A stretch of 64,000 nt of DNA from Whitmania pigra (Eukaryota > Annelida > Clitellata > Hirudinida > Haemopidae): the NCBI GenBank assembly GCA_021613335.1, contig JAJTWR010000365.1:1638501-1702500 (forward strand), in the 5' to 3' direction. The translations under genes and the position numbers were made by a program. The notes under the pieces are model-generated. The model worked only from the letters and a program-made list of their open reading frames with translations, did no database searches and was not told the origin of the DNA. Positions 29,286 to 43,579 of this stretch are shown in pieces; positions within the stretch are counted from its first letter, which is position 1, and the number at the start of each line of letters is the position of its first letter.

Positions 29286-31739
29286 CTGTCGGAGGAAAAT
29301 TATTTTTAATCAGTTTAACATTCGTTACGGTTTGGCGACTAAAAGTAAAATATTTACAATTCTTGTTCACAGTTGAATACCGGACATCCATCCTTACTTT
29401 CTATTGGTTCTGAATTGGCTTTAGTTGATCCAATGCCAAAAATTACAGAAAACTTTCCCTTACTTTCTTTAAAAAGATCTCAACTTTAATCATTCATAAT
29501 TTTGTCTAAATTTGAAAGTAAAATATTTAACCTTTTTTGGGTTTGAGGCCTTTGGCATTAACGACTGCAAAACATTAAAATATTTGCAACGCAATAGCAA
29601 ATTACAAAAATTACTTCATCAAGTCAGTAAAGTTTTTAATGTTACTTATGAGAAACTCGATTTTGAGACAAACCTATTACAGAGAGCAGGTCTGGTACTC
29701 TTTTTACGTACATAGCGTACGCAAGAGGTCGAAGCTTTGAAAGGTAAAATGTGGTTACAAATCTTTGATCTAAAGTGCCAATATGACGCACCCTACAACA
29801 TCTCAAAGCACAGCTACAAGATCAGCCGCAGAGTAAATTAAAGCCTTGTTTTTCTTAACTTTTAAGGGATGTGCAAGACTATTGTTATATTTTTACAACT
29901 TTTAGGAGCCCAAAGATTTAAACAATAGAAATTTTTATTTTTTTATTTTTTATTAGCTTAATCTACTTAAAATTGCAAGCATTTGTTGAGAAATGAGCCT
30001 CGGAAATTTTAGGTACATGCGGAGCTTCAATAAAAGTCAAACGTACGGGACTGAGATACATTCAACCATGACTATTTGAACAACATTGCTGTTATCATAA
30101 AACAACATAATAACAGGCTCTATTGTGACGAAGAGTTATTTCTGCTTTTGTACCATTTCTGTGTTAAGAAATATATAAGGCCCTTTTGTAAGACTTCTAA
30201 CAAGATGAAATCTAAAGGATAAATACCAGAGACATAATTTGGAGGGGGCTCGTGGGGAAACGCCCCCCTTCCCCGATTTTAGACTTAATGAAGAAAAAAA
30301 GTTCCTTCCGCATATTTTACGAGGGTCTGTTTTACAAAAGATGGGTACGTAGAGAACAAATTAAGATTCAAAAATAGAAATAACTTAAGGCTTCAAAGTG
30401 TCATTTCATTGTGTTCATTGGCAAAACAAATACATAGAGTAAAAAAATTAGAGTAAAACAGCCTCAGATGAATTTGATAATCCACATGAATTTGAAAATT
30501 AACTTTTTAGCTTAAAGTGTGCAGTGTCATCTCACAGCTTGTTGTTGCCAATTGTTTGACAAAATCTGATGAAATTTTATTCAGTTCAGGATTAGCGTAC
30601 ACATTGTCCGGCACAATACATGTCCAAATTACTGGTTAGTTGTTAATTGCACAATTCACTCGCTTGAAGTCGCTTGAAGCGACAATTCTAGGCTTTTAAA
30701 TTTCCAGCAAATAGAATTTTTAAAGAAATACAGTGTTAGATCTTGAAGAATTATTCGATCCAGCATTCTTTAACACTAAATGGCGTTAACAGATAATTGC
30801 TCTAGACCATTCCATTTTGTTGACGGAATTTAAATTAATTAAAAAATTATGAAAACTTTCATGCCTTGAATTTTCAGAAATTGTTTCATATCAGAAGTAG
30901 AAAGAATGCTTTAAAACCTTGCTGAATAGCAGGACTAAGGAATTGACCAAGATTAATCATCAATCAAAATATCGAACATTTCCTATTTTTGTTTTGTTAA
31001 ATTAATGGACTTGTTTTCATTCGCTCCATCATCAGTTTGCGTCATCGTTGTCGTCGTCGTCGTCATCAATATTATTTTCATTATCCATCATTCACTATCA
31101 TCATTATCTTGTCGTCTTTGAATTAAATTATTTAAAAAAAATAATGGTCGATTCTGAAGTACCATAAAAACTTAATAACACAGCACAAACCTTTTATTTA
31201 ACGATTAAACAAAAATGTTTGATAGAAAGTGAATAAAAGCGATTTAGAGGTTAATATTGACTTAATGCATGAAACAGCGAAATTTAATATCACCTAATAA
31301 ATTACTAAATTAGATACGAATAATATCAACATGAGTTCGCACTGTGTACTAAGTTTCTCATTCAGTACGATGCCATCCAAGATAATTGGATACAATCTTT
31401 TCTAAAACATGAGGCGATGAAAGGATAACAAAATTATATTGTAATTATTTCTCCAATTACGATAAATTAGTAATAAATTCAAATTACTTTCTAACTACGA
31501 ATGGCAGTTACTGTTGCGAAGAAATTATAAAAATCTTTGTTAAAACTAGAAGTGCTTAAATTATTTATAAAAAAATTATAGTTGATGGATATTCTGCAAA
31601 ACTAGTTCTATTATGCACGCAAGTTAACTCGATAGACCCTGCCTACTGCGGTAATAATGATTAAGTCGCAATGCCTTCTGTTCGCAACCAATTGGAAAGG
31701 AGCTCCATATAAATGGTTAACATGATGACTAACGCCTCT
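29286..31739. other. gene-poor spacer, possible hAT-like scrap at 30228
   Basis: No exon recognised, although the missing first half of the C2 domain should lie on the minus strand at or beyond this point. CAGAGACATAATTTGGAGGGGG at about 30228 resembles a hAT end and a segment at 45193, but no partner end was seen. A GTCGTCGT/CATCAT patch lies at 31040-31100. Confidence 0.35.
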
Positions 31740-31807
31740 GAAGTCCAAATCATCTGAGTTATGCAAAGGACTATAATCAAATAAATAAATAAATAAATAA
31801 ATAAATA
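31740..31807 (+). mobile_element. 68-bp retroposed tail with 10-bp target duplication
   Basis: TAACGCCTCT occurs at 31730-31739 and again at 31808-31817. Between them lies a sequence ending GGACTATAATCAAATAAATA followed by (AAAT)n. The same tail is found in an independent insertion at 52047. This is an extremely 5'-truncated LINE or SINE copy. Confidence 0.75.
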
Positions 31808-32156
31808 TAACGCCTCTCCATGACGAAGCGTTACTTAAATGAACTACATTTATATTATGCTAACTTTAATTTCCTTAATTATAAGTAATATTAAAATATA
31901 GTAATATAAATAAACAAAGAATAATATTATAATCATGATGATTATTATTATTATATATAATGATAATTATTAATAATAATATTATTGTCATTGTTATTAA
32001 TGTTATTACTAAGATGTTTAATAATATTATCATATTAAATATTTTTTTATGATGTGGATGGAGAAGGGAGGAGTGAAAGATGGAAGGAGATAATGTCCTC
32101 CGATGTTGGAGATAACACGTTTGATGATCCGCATAAAACTATTCCATGAAGCTGGA

Positions 32157-32668
<512 letters not shown>

Positions 32669-32948
32669 CGACATGTAGAAAATGATGGTGATCATGTGTC
32701 CTGATTTACGACGCAGGAAGTTATTGAATGAAGTATGAGCAGAAATAAGGACGTCATTTGAACATTATCGACGATGATAATGATGCTGACACGATGACCG
32801 TTGATTATGATGGACGATAAATATATTGAAGGTGCGTTCAGATTTGCAGCAAGTATTTTGAAGCCATCATCATCATCACTGGCGTTCCTCTGTACCATGT
32901 TTAATTTTTCGATATCTTATCAAAGACTTCAATAACGCTGGCTAAGAC

Positions 32949-33242
32949 TATGATGATGATGATGACGGTGATGATAGTGATGATGATGATGATGATGATG
33001 ATGATGACGGTGATGATAGTGATGACGATGATGATGATGATGGTAGAGATCAATGTTGGTTGAACCTTTGACCCTACAGCCATGGGCAAACAAAAAGTTG
33101 ACATTTGAGAGACAGGCAACAATAAAAGATGCTGGCTTCGGATGTGATGATGTTGATGATGATGATGATGACGATGATGATGGTGGTGATGATGATGATG
33201 ACGATGGTGATGGTGATGATGTAGAAAAAGATGATGATGATT
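32949..33242. repeat. degenerate GAT/GAC-rich clusters
   Basis: Two clusters (32949-33044 and 33143-33242) of GATGAT with GACGGT and GATAGT variants, separated by 100 bp of unique sequence. Confidence 0.9.
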
Positions 33243-33995
33243 AAATTATAAATTGGCTACAAAAAAATCACAACATCGAAGCAGAATTTAAGAGAATGAT
33301 TTATTTTATTCCCTCTAAAGGAGTTTAAATAATTAAAATTTAAAATAAGGTTAACAAATAATTTGTAAAATTTTCGAAGCTCATATCTCCAAATATAACT
33401 ACAGCTGCGCTCTGAGCTGTTGAGCGAGTTGCTGTGTTTCGTGCAACGAGGAAGAGCAGACGTTAAAATTATATTATTTTGAAATTATAATTATTTTACA
33501 ATTATTATTAAATTATAAATTATCACTGAATTTACAGAAAATAATTACACTTGTTTTACAAGTTGTCTGAAAATTGCTATGTCGATACATCAAAAAAAAA
33601 AGCATTCGTAAACTGTGGAAGTAAAAATATTTTGTTGAAATTATAATTTATTTATTTTATTAATAATATTAATTGAATGTTTAATAATAATTATAATAAT
33701 AATAATAATAATAATATCCGAGGATGGTTGTTTAATTGTTCAAGGAACGGATGAAGAGACGAATTGAGTGGGACTTGAGCTCTCGTTTCAGGATTCAACA
33801 GCAAAAGTGGTTGGTACGAGATGTTCTCATTTTGTCATTATCCTTTCAATTATTCATTTGAACCTCACTAAGAAATTACGCATTTAAATTAAATTACTTT
33901 GGTCCACGTATGCAGTCGTAATAAATTATAATTAGTAATTGCTTACTGAAAATCACTGTGATCGTAATGAGCCTCGTTCGGATTAATTGATTTAA

Positions 33996-34268
33996 TTGAT
34001 CAATTTTGGTCCTTACATCTCTCCTGATATGATATCATTCGTACGTGATACTATCACTTACTGGATGATATCTTCGTGTTACTGTTTATTGATATTTCAA
34101 CGTGAAAGGTCGAAACAGGATACGATGATAAAGTATTACAGATGTGCGAATATTGAAATGTTGATAAATCGTTCAAGAATTACTTGTAAGAAAGTATTTG
34201 ATTGGATTCGATTCGACAACGAAATACGTATATCAGAATCACATGAAGCATCAACGGCTGTTTACTAA
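33996..34268 (+). other. 90-codon open frame, probably non-coding
   Basis: Open from an ATG at 33996 to a stop near 34266. Composition is less repetitive than the surroundings, but no domain, signal peptide or splice context is visible. It lies within a gene-poor tract. Confidence 0.15.
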
Positions 34269-34617
34269 CTTACAAAGTTTAGGTACATTTGGTACAGGAT
34301 CATTCCAACGAACCTGTTCTAAGTGAACTTAACGGATTGATATCTAATTAATTATTTTCAACCATGAACATCTAGGCAACCTCATTAACGGTGAATGCAG
34401 ATCAAGTTGTTCTTCATGAAATTATTGTAAATAAATAAAATAAAATGATTAAATGTAATTCACTTCATTTTTAGTAATTTATTCTTTCATTGTCGATATC
34501 ATCTTCAACATCATCTTAGTCATCATAGGCATCGTCAATCTCCTTTTCGTCATAAACGTCATTATTATCTTCATCATTAATACGAACCTCATCATGTGTT
34601 TAACGCGGTATTCCATT

Positions 34618-34676
34618 CCTCCTCCTCCTCATCATCATCATCCTCATCTTCATCATCATCATCCTCCTCCTCCTCC

Positions 34677-34725
<49 letters not shown>

Positions 34726-34733
34726 CATCTTCA
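34618..34733. repeat. (CTC/CAT)n microsatellite
   Basis: CTCCTC and CATCATC runs alternate. Open frames through it on both strands are low-complexity. Confidence 0.95.
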
Positions 34734-34983
34734 CCAACAAATGACACAAAAACATTCCAGCACCAACCAGCTTTTATCTCGAAGTAGATAATGAATCTCA
34801 AATGATGCTGACGATTTTGTTGAAAAGGATCATAAAAATAGTGACAAGGAATGTTAATGCGGTGAATTGATGGTGATGATGAATTGATGGTGGTGAATGG
34901 ATTGATGGTGGTGATGAATTGATTGTGAATGAATTGATGATTATAATAATTATATAATAATGCTGAGTTGTGGATGACAAAGT

Positions 34984-35093
34984 ATTTAATAATAATTTAT
35001 TAATAATTTAATAGTAATTTATTCATAATTTAATAGTAATTTATTCATAATTTAATAGTAATTTATTCAAAATTTAATAGTAATTTATTCATA
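34984..35093. repeat. 22-bp tandem repeat
   Basis: About five copies of TAATTTATTCATAATTTAAT plus AG, with small variants. Confidence 0.85.
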
Positions 35094-35622
35094 ATACACC
35101 AAAGTTTTCCGATCCGATGGAGTTTGATACCAAATATTATGATGACAAATAGTTTATAACGATAACTATCATGATGATGATGATGACGATGGTGGTTATG
35201 ATCTTGATGATGATCTTATTGGCAGTTATGGTAACAAGGTGTAGCAATGACGATATAGACGCCGGCGATGATGATGATGATGATGATGATGATGGTCTTA
35301 GAAATCAATGGAGACCACTCGTGAATATCGATCCGTGATTGATGTTTGCATGTTGAAGCCTCCGCATTGTTTTCCGCATCTGTTAATAAAACCAGTACCA
35401 AGAACAGAGTCATGTGTCTGCTTACTTGTACTTGTACTTGTATGCCTCTTCGGTACTGTTGGTGTACGTTGCTTGTACTGGTGTGATGAGTTTGTCTTCG
35501 GATATTAAACGTACAATGTTTGCAGGGTTTAACACAAACTTGCGTGCATCACTTCATAAATCCACCATTAATCGCTATCGTCACCCTCAACACTATCGTC
35601 GTCGTCGCCGCCATCGTGTTCG

Positions 35623-35642
35623 TCATCATCATCATCATCATC

Positions 35643-35685
<43 letters not shown>

Positions 35686-35707
35686 GTCATCGTCGTCGTC
35701 GTCGTCG

Positions 35708-35781
<74 letters not shown>

Positions 35782-35802
35782 TTCATCATCTTCATCATCA
35801 CC
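35623..35802. repeat. (CAT)n microsatellite with CGT core
   Basis: CATCATC array with a GTCGTCGTCGTC core at 35687-35709. It is the complement of the GAT class found at 32157 and 40501. Confidence 0.95.
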
Positions 35803-37014
35803 ATGTTATTAAATTTTATTGTTCGGGTTAACATAACTTATTGTTAATGTTACAATAAATTGTTTCCCACATTATTGTTCATAATAATTATATATTATAT
35901 ATTACTTCTGATATTATTATTAATATTAAATTAAATTATTATCTTTATTATAGCACTTATTCCACAGTACCACGTCATTCGTGCTCAGACGTGGCAAGCT
36001 TAAACAATGAACTTGACAACGTGAGAAATTTTATAACAACAAGATGAAGGATTGTTGTCGCTATTTCTTTAAAAATCAAGAAAAATATTTAAATAAAATC
36101 TGAGTTGTGAAAAATGCGAAAAACATGATAATGATGATCTTCTTCATCATCATCATCATCACCAATCGTCATCATCATCATCATCATCACCATCATCATC
36201 ACGAGTGTGATCACGTGCACCGTAGACAATCAGTCAATAAACGTTAAAACGACATAAAAGCTTCAAATAAAATCCCCTCCAAAAACAAACGGTTGAGCCT
36301 AGGAATTGTGTTTGAGGATCTATTGGGATCGTATTAGCAGTATTTTCTGTAGAGGCACTTTTTGTATAAGGAGACGCCTATAGTATTAAATTATGAATAC
36401 ATATATATTAAATTATTGAATTGCGTTTTAATATAAATTATTAATATATATTAAGTTATTAAATTGTATTTTATTATTAAAATGACGAGGGATCTTCGAA
36501 AGACGAAGCAAGCTGAAAGTAGCAAGAGAATTCTCAGGTGTCAGCAGAACATCACCTGTCGTTACCAGACTCAGAAGTTGCCATTTCCACGTTAAACGTT
36601 CGAAATGATGCAAATTTTGTTTCAACCTTGTCAATCTTACATGAATTGAAAACATGGATTGAAAAGATGGATTGAAAAGATGAATTGAAAAGATGAATTA
36701 GGTTTCTTTCTAAAAAGATTATTTAGCAAGCAATTCATCATTTCCAAGCAATAAATCGCACGTCTAAGAATGGAATAAATCTCCGGCAGGAATGTTTGGA
36801 CTGGTTGAAATAAATACTTAAGAAAGTATGTTAGACATTAAATTAAAAAAAGTATTAAGTACTTGAGAAGGTATCAAAGAATAAAATTTATTAACTCTTA
36901 CTGTGCAGGTTGGCCTTCCTGCATAATTCGTGTTCGAAATCCACCCCGCATTGCCACAAGCGCCTTTTAGAAAGAGCGCTATATAATTGGTTAACAAGAA
37001 GCGCCTCTACGTGT

Positions 37015-37114
37015 GGGGTGCGCCCGCATGGCCTAATGGTTATGGGGGTGCGGATTCGAACCCCTCTGCGGGAACACCGTCCTAATCATCGAGCTATGCA
37101 ACTGACATTAATAA
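37015..37114 (+). mobile_element. tRNA-derived SINE with 13-bp target duplication
   Basis: CGCCTCTACGTGT is present at 37002-37014 and 37115-37127. The 100-bp insert contains CCCGCATGGCCTAATGGTTA, which has an A-box-like core, and GGATTCGAACCCC, a near-consensus pol III B box. CCCGCA pairs with TGCGGG to make an acceptor-like stem, but the anticodon arm is lacking. It is thus a tRNA-like SINE and not a tRNA gene. It landed inside an older repeat carrying GCGCTATATAA. Confidence 0.75.
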
Positions 37115-37468
37115 CGCCTCTACGTGTTTTATAAATGGAGCACATTTGCATTTTTACATTTTAGTAACAGCTAATATTAATTATAATTTATTTATTCATT
37201 AATCCATTTTAAAAGGTCTACCTGGTAACTCATATTCTTAAGTACGTACTTAGTTAATTGATGATCATAATTCCTATAATTACTAATAATTATTTAATTG
37301 CGATTATCATTTATTTTAAATAACAATAATTTCTATTGTTTATTTCAAAATGTTTTATTTTCTATTTTTAAAAAAATTGTTGAAAAAAAAGAAGTAATTC
37401 TCTCTTCTCTCGAATAAGTTCAGGTGGAAATGCTTCAAAATTAATTACCTGCCTGGAGCGCACGTTTC

Positions 37469-37670
37469 CTCACTCACTCACTCACTCACTCACTCACTCA
37501 CTCACTCACTCACTCACTCACTCACTCACTCACTCACTCACTCACTCACTCACTCACTCACTCACTCACTCACTCACTCACTCACTCACTCACTCACTCA
37601 CTCACTCACTCACTCACTCACTCACACTCACTCACTCACTCACTCACTCATTCATTCATTCATTCATTCA
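37469..37670. repeat. (TCAC)n tetranucleotide array
   Basis: About 45 near-perfect TCAC units with one dinucleotide slip at 37624, grading into (TCAT)n at 37647-37670. Confidence 0.97.
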
Positions 37671-38706
37671 ATCGTTCATTCAACCCTTCAGAATTGCATT
37701 TACTTCGCATCTGTTGTTTATGTTGTCATGGAAACTGTCACTTTGAAGTTCCTTGAAGAAGAATTGCAGACTTTAAAGTTGTTCTTGAGTTTAAGAATAA
37801 TAATATTAATAGTAATAGTAATAATATTTGATAATAATAATTATATTATAAAAAATAATATACAATAAATATTATTAATATTACTTCAATAATTTATAAT
37901 AAATACTTATAATTATTTATGTGAAATAATTATTAAGCATTGCTATGATTCCTATAACAAGAACTAGCGATTACACAGAAGAGTCATAATTTCAAGAAAG
38001 GTTGAAGTAATATTTAAAATTTGCTTACGTTTGCACAAATTTTACTCTGAGTAATAGAAATGAACGTGAATGTAACATGTAAATAATAGAATAAAATCAT
38101 AGGTACAACAACAACAACAACAACTTCGTTATAAAACATTTGACTTTTTGAATTCTTACGTGTTTGAATTTCGAATTTTGAGGAAAAATGCTTTTCGTTT
38201 TGATGACATTTTCTTCGACGTTTTAGGAGTGAGTTTGAAGATGTTGTCATTTTATGTCATTCTTCAATGCAGGGACGTATGTCATTTCAGCTTTTTCCGG
38301 GGGCAAACCTCGCATAACATGAGGAGTTGACCTTCTTTGCATATAATATAATTAAGTTAATATATTTAAGTTAACTTAAGGATTAACTTAAATAACATAA
38401 TATCTTCCGATAAATTGCTTAACAATGAATGTGGTGCAATGATTAAGCCATAATACTATAAAGTAGTAATAAAATATAATATGTAATAAAATATTAATTA
38501 TTATAATGAAACTTAATATAGTATCATAGGATGAATATGCAAAGGTTCATCAATAACATAAACTTTTGGATAACTAGTTGGCTTTGGTTGTGTTATGGAT
38601 TTGTTTCTATTAATAGCTGATTTGTGATAAACAGTGAATGAGCTACGGATAATTCTGATACCGATTTGGTTTAAAAATAAAAGTAATCCAAATCAAAAGG
38701 AGTTGA

Positions 38707-39173
<467 letters not shown>

Positions 39174-39325
39174 TTGCTTTATCTCACGATTCCGGATGGG
39201 TTTAGAAATGCTGTTTTAACCGGTTTTCTGATTGGTTCACTGATTGGTCCAGCGACGTGGGAATCAATGGCGAGTGTTTTGACTGACAAGTCAACAATTT
39301 CAATGGAATTGTATACAGTGTATAC

Positions 39326-39425
39326 TATATGCAGTGTGAAATGTTTTGATACAATTTCAACACATTGATATATCATACAACGGTATATGCAGTGTGAAAT
39401 GTTTTGATACAATTTCAATACATTA
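39326..39425. repeat. 58-bp tandem duplication
   Basis: Two copies (39326-39367 and 39384-39425) share TATATGCAGTGTGAAATGTT plus TTGATACAATTTCAA, differing at one base. Confidence 0.85.
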
Positions 39426-40500
39426 ACATCTCATTCTAGACGTGACGGTGATGTATTGTCATACAAAATGATGTAATGCTACCTGCGATGATGATGATGA
39501 TGACGATGACTAAATGATGATGACGACGATGACTATGACTGTGACGATGACTGTGATGATGATGACCATCATGGTGATGATTTACACGAGAGGACTTCGG
39601 AGAATGGATTGAAAACGAACGTGTGAGGAAGGATCATCCATACAGCTTTTTGTGCAACGAACCTATGCGGCGATGTTGATGATGATGACGATGATGATGA
39701 TCATTACAGTTTAGAAATTCAGAGTCTAAGATAAATTGATTCTATTTCTTTTCTTTTTTTTTTACAAAAAATCCAAAAACTAGAATTGAATATTATTTGA
39801 CATCATGTTGCAGACGTAAAGAACAGTCTTGCTGTATGTTCTTTTATTCATTTATTTTTTGTGAATTTGAATTTGAAAATAATGATTATTGAAAAATCAT
39901 TTATGGGAAATAAATAAACATGCATGAAAAATGCAGGATTTCTTGCTATCTTAAAATAATTGTAACACCCCAACAGTTGACAAGAAATATTTACCAGCAT
40001 AAACAGACACCCGTCTCCATGGCAACAGCTGACTCCATAAATTTTATTCCTCCCGGGATCTCAAGTTTCTCCGGGAAACCAACACGGGAAGGAGGGAATA
40101 AAAAGGAAAAATGCATAAATTTAATTTTCGGAATATCGAATTAGTTTTAATTTAGATTTAGAGATTTACTCTTTAGTTGTAATTTACAATTTTTCTTATT
40201 CAGGTGCTAAGGAAAATGTTTTGTGGAATATAAATAAATGATAAATATTTATATAAATTTAGAATTTACGAGATAAGCATGGTACCGATTGCATTGGCGT
40301 TGATGAAGTGACGTTAGTGATGATAATGATGACAGTGATGACAATGATTATAGTTATGATAATGATGGAGTGATGGTAGTGATGGAGATAACACGGAAGA
40401 GCTAAATGAAAGCAGATAGCGAGTCTAGTAAAGATAGATTGATTCCTCCTGTTCAGGAAATTCGCAGTGATGATGATAATGGCGAAAGTAATAAGAAGAG

Positions 40501-40722
<222 letters not shown>

Positions 40723-41100
40723 GTTTTGTCGTTATTAGTAATATTGCCAAATTATTATTATTAATTTTTGTTTACGATTTTTTTGTTCATGCAATTTTTA
40801 AATATAAGTAATCGTTGTTAATGTTAAGCTTTTTAATATTTTGGATGAAGCGATTGAATTACAAAGTTGAAAAATCTGTGGCTGCGTAATTTAAAAGGAT
40901 TTCTTCACTATTGCGTTGTTTTTCTTTCATTTATTCCAATAGGTTGATGGGATTTGAATTTTTAAAAGTTATGGTATTAAACGTAAAAATTTATAAATAA
41001 TTATAAATAAATATAACAAATTATTTGCCGGGTTAACGAATAGATTTATTTTTTTTTTTAGATCCGCTCAACTTTCAAAATATTAAAGCTAAATTTCAAG

Positions 41101-41216
41101 TCTCACTCACTCACTCACTCACTCACTCACTCACTCACTCACTCACTCACTCACTCACTCACTCACTCACTCACTCACTCACTCACTCACTCACTCACTC
41201 ACTCACTCACTCACAC
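41101..41216. repeat. (TCAC)n tetranucleotide array
   Basis: About 28 perfect TCAC units, the same motif and orientation as the array at 37469. Confidence 0.97.
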
Positions 41217-41529
41217 CCACCCCTTGATAGATAAATAATTCAACCATCTTTGATCCTCTGATCAGTCTACGCCTGCCAAGATTATCATCAGACGAGGTTG
41301 TAATTAATGTTTCAATTAGATAGAATTATTGAACCAGATATAATTATTTGTAGGGATATTATTTACAAAATTCTTTTTGTTGTTCTTCGTGTATTAAAGT
41401 TAATAATATATTATGTACAATGATTAATAAATTAACATATTAGTGAAACAAGTTAAATGATAAGGCACTCACTGTCAATAGATACTTATTATACATAAGA
41501 TACAAATTTTTCATAATTTAACATAAAAA

Positions 41530-41564
41530 TGATGATGATGATGATGATAATAATAATAATAACG

Positions 41565-41645
<81 letters not shown>

Positions 41646-41657
41646 TAATAATAATAA

Positions 41658-41692
<35 letters not shown>

Positions 41693-41720
41693 TAAAATAA
41701 TAATAATAATAATAATAATA

Positions 41721-41774
<54 letters not shown>
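41530..41774. repeat. (GAT)n to (AAT)n compound microsatellite
   Basis: Starts as GATGATG, then AAT with phase slips at 41645, 41693 and 41720. Confidence 0.97.
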
Positions 41775-41775
<1 letters not shown>

Positions 41776-42170
41776 TTATTATAAACTGAGATTGCATCAA
41801 GTATTGCATTATTTAATTTAAAAATAATATACTTGTGTAGATTTGGTGCAATATTCAATTTAGATTTGAATAAAATATGTATTTAATTATAATATCCAAT
41901 GATATTGATCCTTTTAATTAGATTAATTAGATGCTTCATGTGACCGGGATTCTTAACGGCTGACTGGTCTCAGGAGAGGCTTGTTCGTTAAGAGACCTAA
42001 TTTGTAATTGTAATTTGCTCTTCCATTTCCTCACCAATACGTTCACTTTCGTTTTTTCATCAGTCACTCCTAAAATAAGCGAGTTACCATCTAATGAATT
42101 CATCGCATGTAAATTCACATCCCTGAATGCATTTGGAACGTAGTTGTTGCTATTGTTATGTTTGTTGTTG

Positions 42171-43075
42171 TATCAAGTATAGTGTCATGTTATGTATGTC
42201 GTTGTACCAAGTATAGTGTCATGTTATGTATGTCGTTGTACCAAGTATAGTGTCATGTTATGTATGTCGTTGTACCAATTATAGTGTCATGTTATGTATG
42301 TCGTTGTACCAATTATAGTGTCATGTTATGTATGTCGTTGTACCAAGTATAGTGTCATGTTATGTATGTCGTTGTACCAATTATAGTGTCATGTTATGTA
42401 TGTCGTTGTACCAAGTATAGTGTCATGTTATGTATGTCGTTGTACCAATTATAGTGTCATGTTATGTATGTCGTTGTACCAATTATAGTGTCATGTTATG
42501 TATGTCGTTGTACCAATTATAGTGTCATGTTATGTATGTCGTTGTACCAATTATAGGGTCATGTTATGTATGTCGTTGTACCAATTATAGTGTCATGTTA
42601 TGTATGTCGTTGTACCAATTATAGTGTCATGTTATGTATGTCGTTGTACCAATTATAGTGTCATGTTATGTATGTCGTTGTACCAATTATAGTGTCATGT
42701 TATGTATGTCGTTGTACCAAGTATAGTGTCATGTTATGTATGTCGTTGTACCAATTATAGTGTCATGTTATGTATGTCGTTGTACCAAGTATAGTGTCAT
42801 GTTATGTATGTCGTTGTACCAATTATAGTGTCATGTTATGTATGTCGTTGTACCAATTATAGTGTCATGTTATGTATGTCGTTGTACCAATTATAGTGTC
42901 ATGTTATGTATGTCGTTGTACCAATTATAGGGTCATGTTATGTATGTCGTTGTACCAATTATAGTGTCATGTTATGTATGTCGTTGTACCAATTATAGTG
43001 TCATGTTATGTATGTCGTTGTACCAATTATAGTGTCATGTTATGTATGTCGTTGTACCAATTATAGTGTCATGTC
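42171..43075. repeat. 34-bp satellite with 11-unit higher-order organisation
   Basis: About 27 head-to-tail copies of a 34-bp unit (TGTCATGTTATGTATGTCGT plus TGTACCAATTATAG). Three variants exist: AAGTATAG (A), AATTATAG (T) and AATTATAGG (G). From about 42344 the order A-T-A-T-T-T-G-T-T-T-T appears twice without exception, so two 374-bp blocks are near-identical. The first five units do not fit the pattern. There are no spacers, so it is not a CRISPR array, and 34 is not a multiple of 3. Confidence 0.95.
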
Positions 43076-43579
43076 GTTACCGGGTGGTGCACTTGAAAAT
43101 GGGTCATTTTAAGTCACAAAGCATTCCTTGAGTTTCCATAGTCACAAACACTTGATAAGACGATGATGGTGATGATAACGATTCTCAGGGGATGATAGCG
43201 ATGCTGACATCGAGATTAATGATGGCATCTGAAGCATGACGTGTTTATGCCCGCGGTGCTTTTTGAAGTTTTTTGTGCGCATTGAAGCAGAATGCTCGCC
43301 GAGGCCATCACCGATGTCATCCACACATCACGAGCATAACAAGAAACCACATCGACACCAATCACCAGCATCATCATCGTCGTCATCTATCACTTCAATC
43401 ACCAACATCGTCTGGAAAATGTTATTGGGAATGTTTCACGCATGGGAAATTCCAGGATGGAAATCTAGAAGAAATGACCGATGGTCCCTAAGCATCTACG
43501 GAGGTGAACATTAATGTAAACATTGGCTGTATATCGATACGTTCAAATTTTCAGAACGCCGGCACAATTTTAATATTCC

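Noticed and set aside
30228..30300. hAT element start
   Set aside because: The end resembles hAT termini, but neither a second end nor a target duplication could be found, so it is only noted as a scrap.
37015..37114. Functional tRNA gene
   Set aside because: A and B boxes and an acceptor-like stem are present, but no anticodon arm fits. Flanking 13-bp duplications show a SINE.
42171..43075. CRISPR-like array
   Set aside because: Units are head-to-tail without spacers, in animal DNA.
43236..43514. Two overlapping open frames upstream of the ETX/MTX2-like gene
   Set aside because: CATCATC-driven and without splice or start context. They may be 5' flank only.
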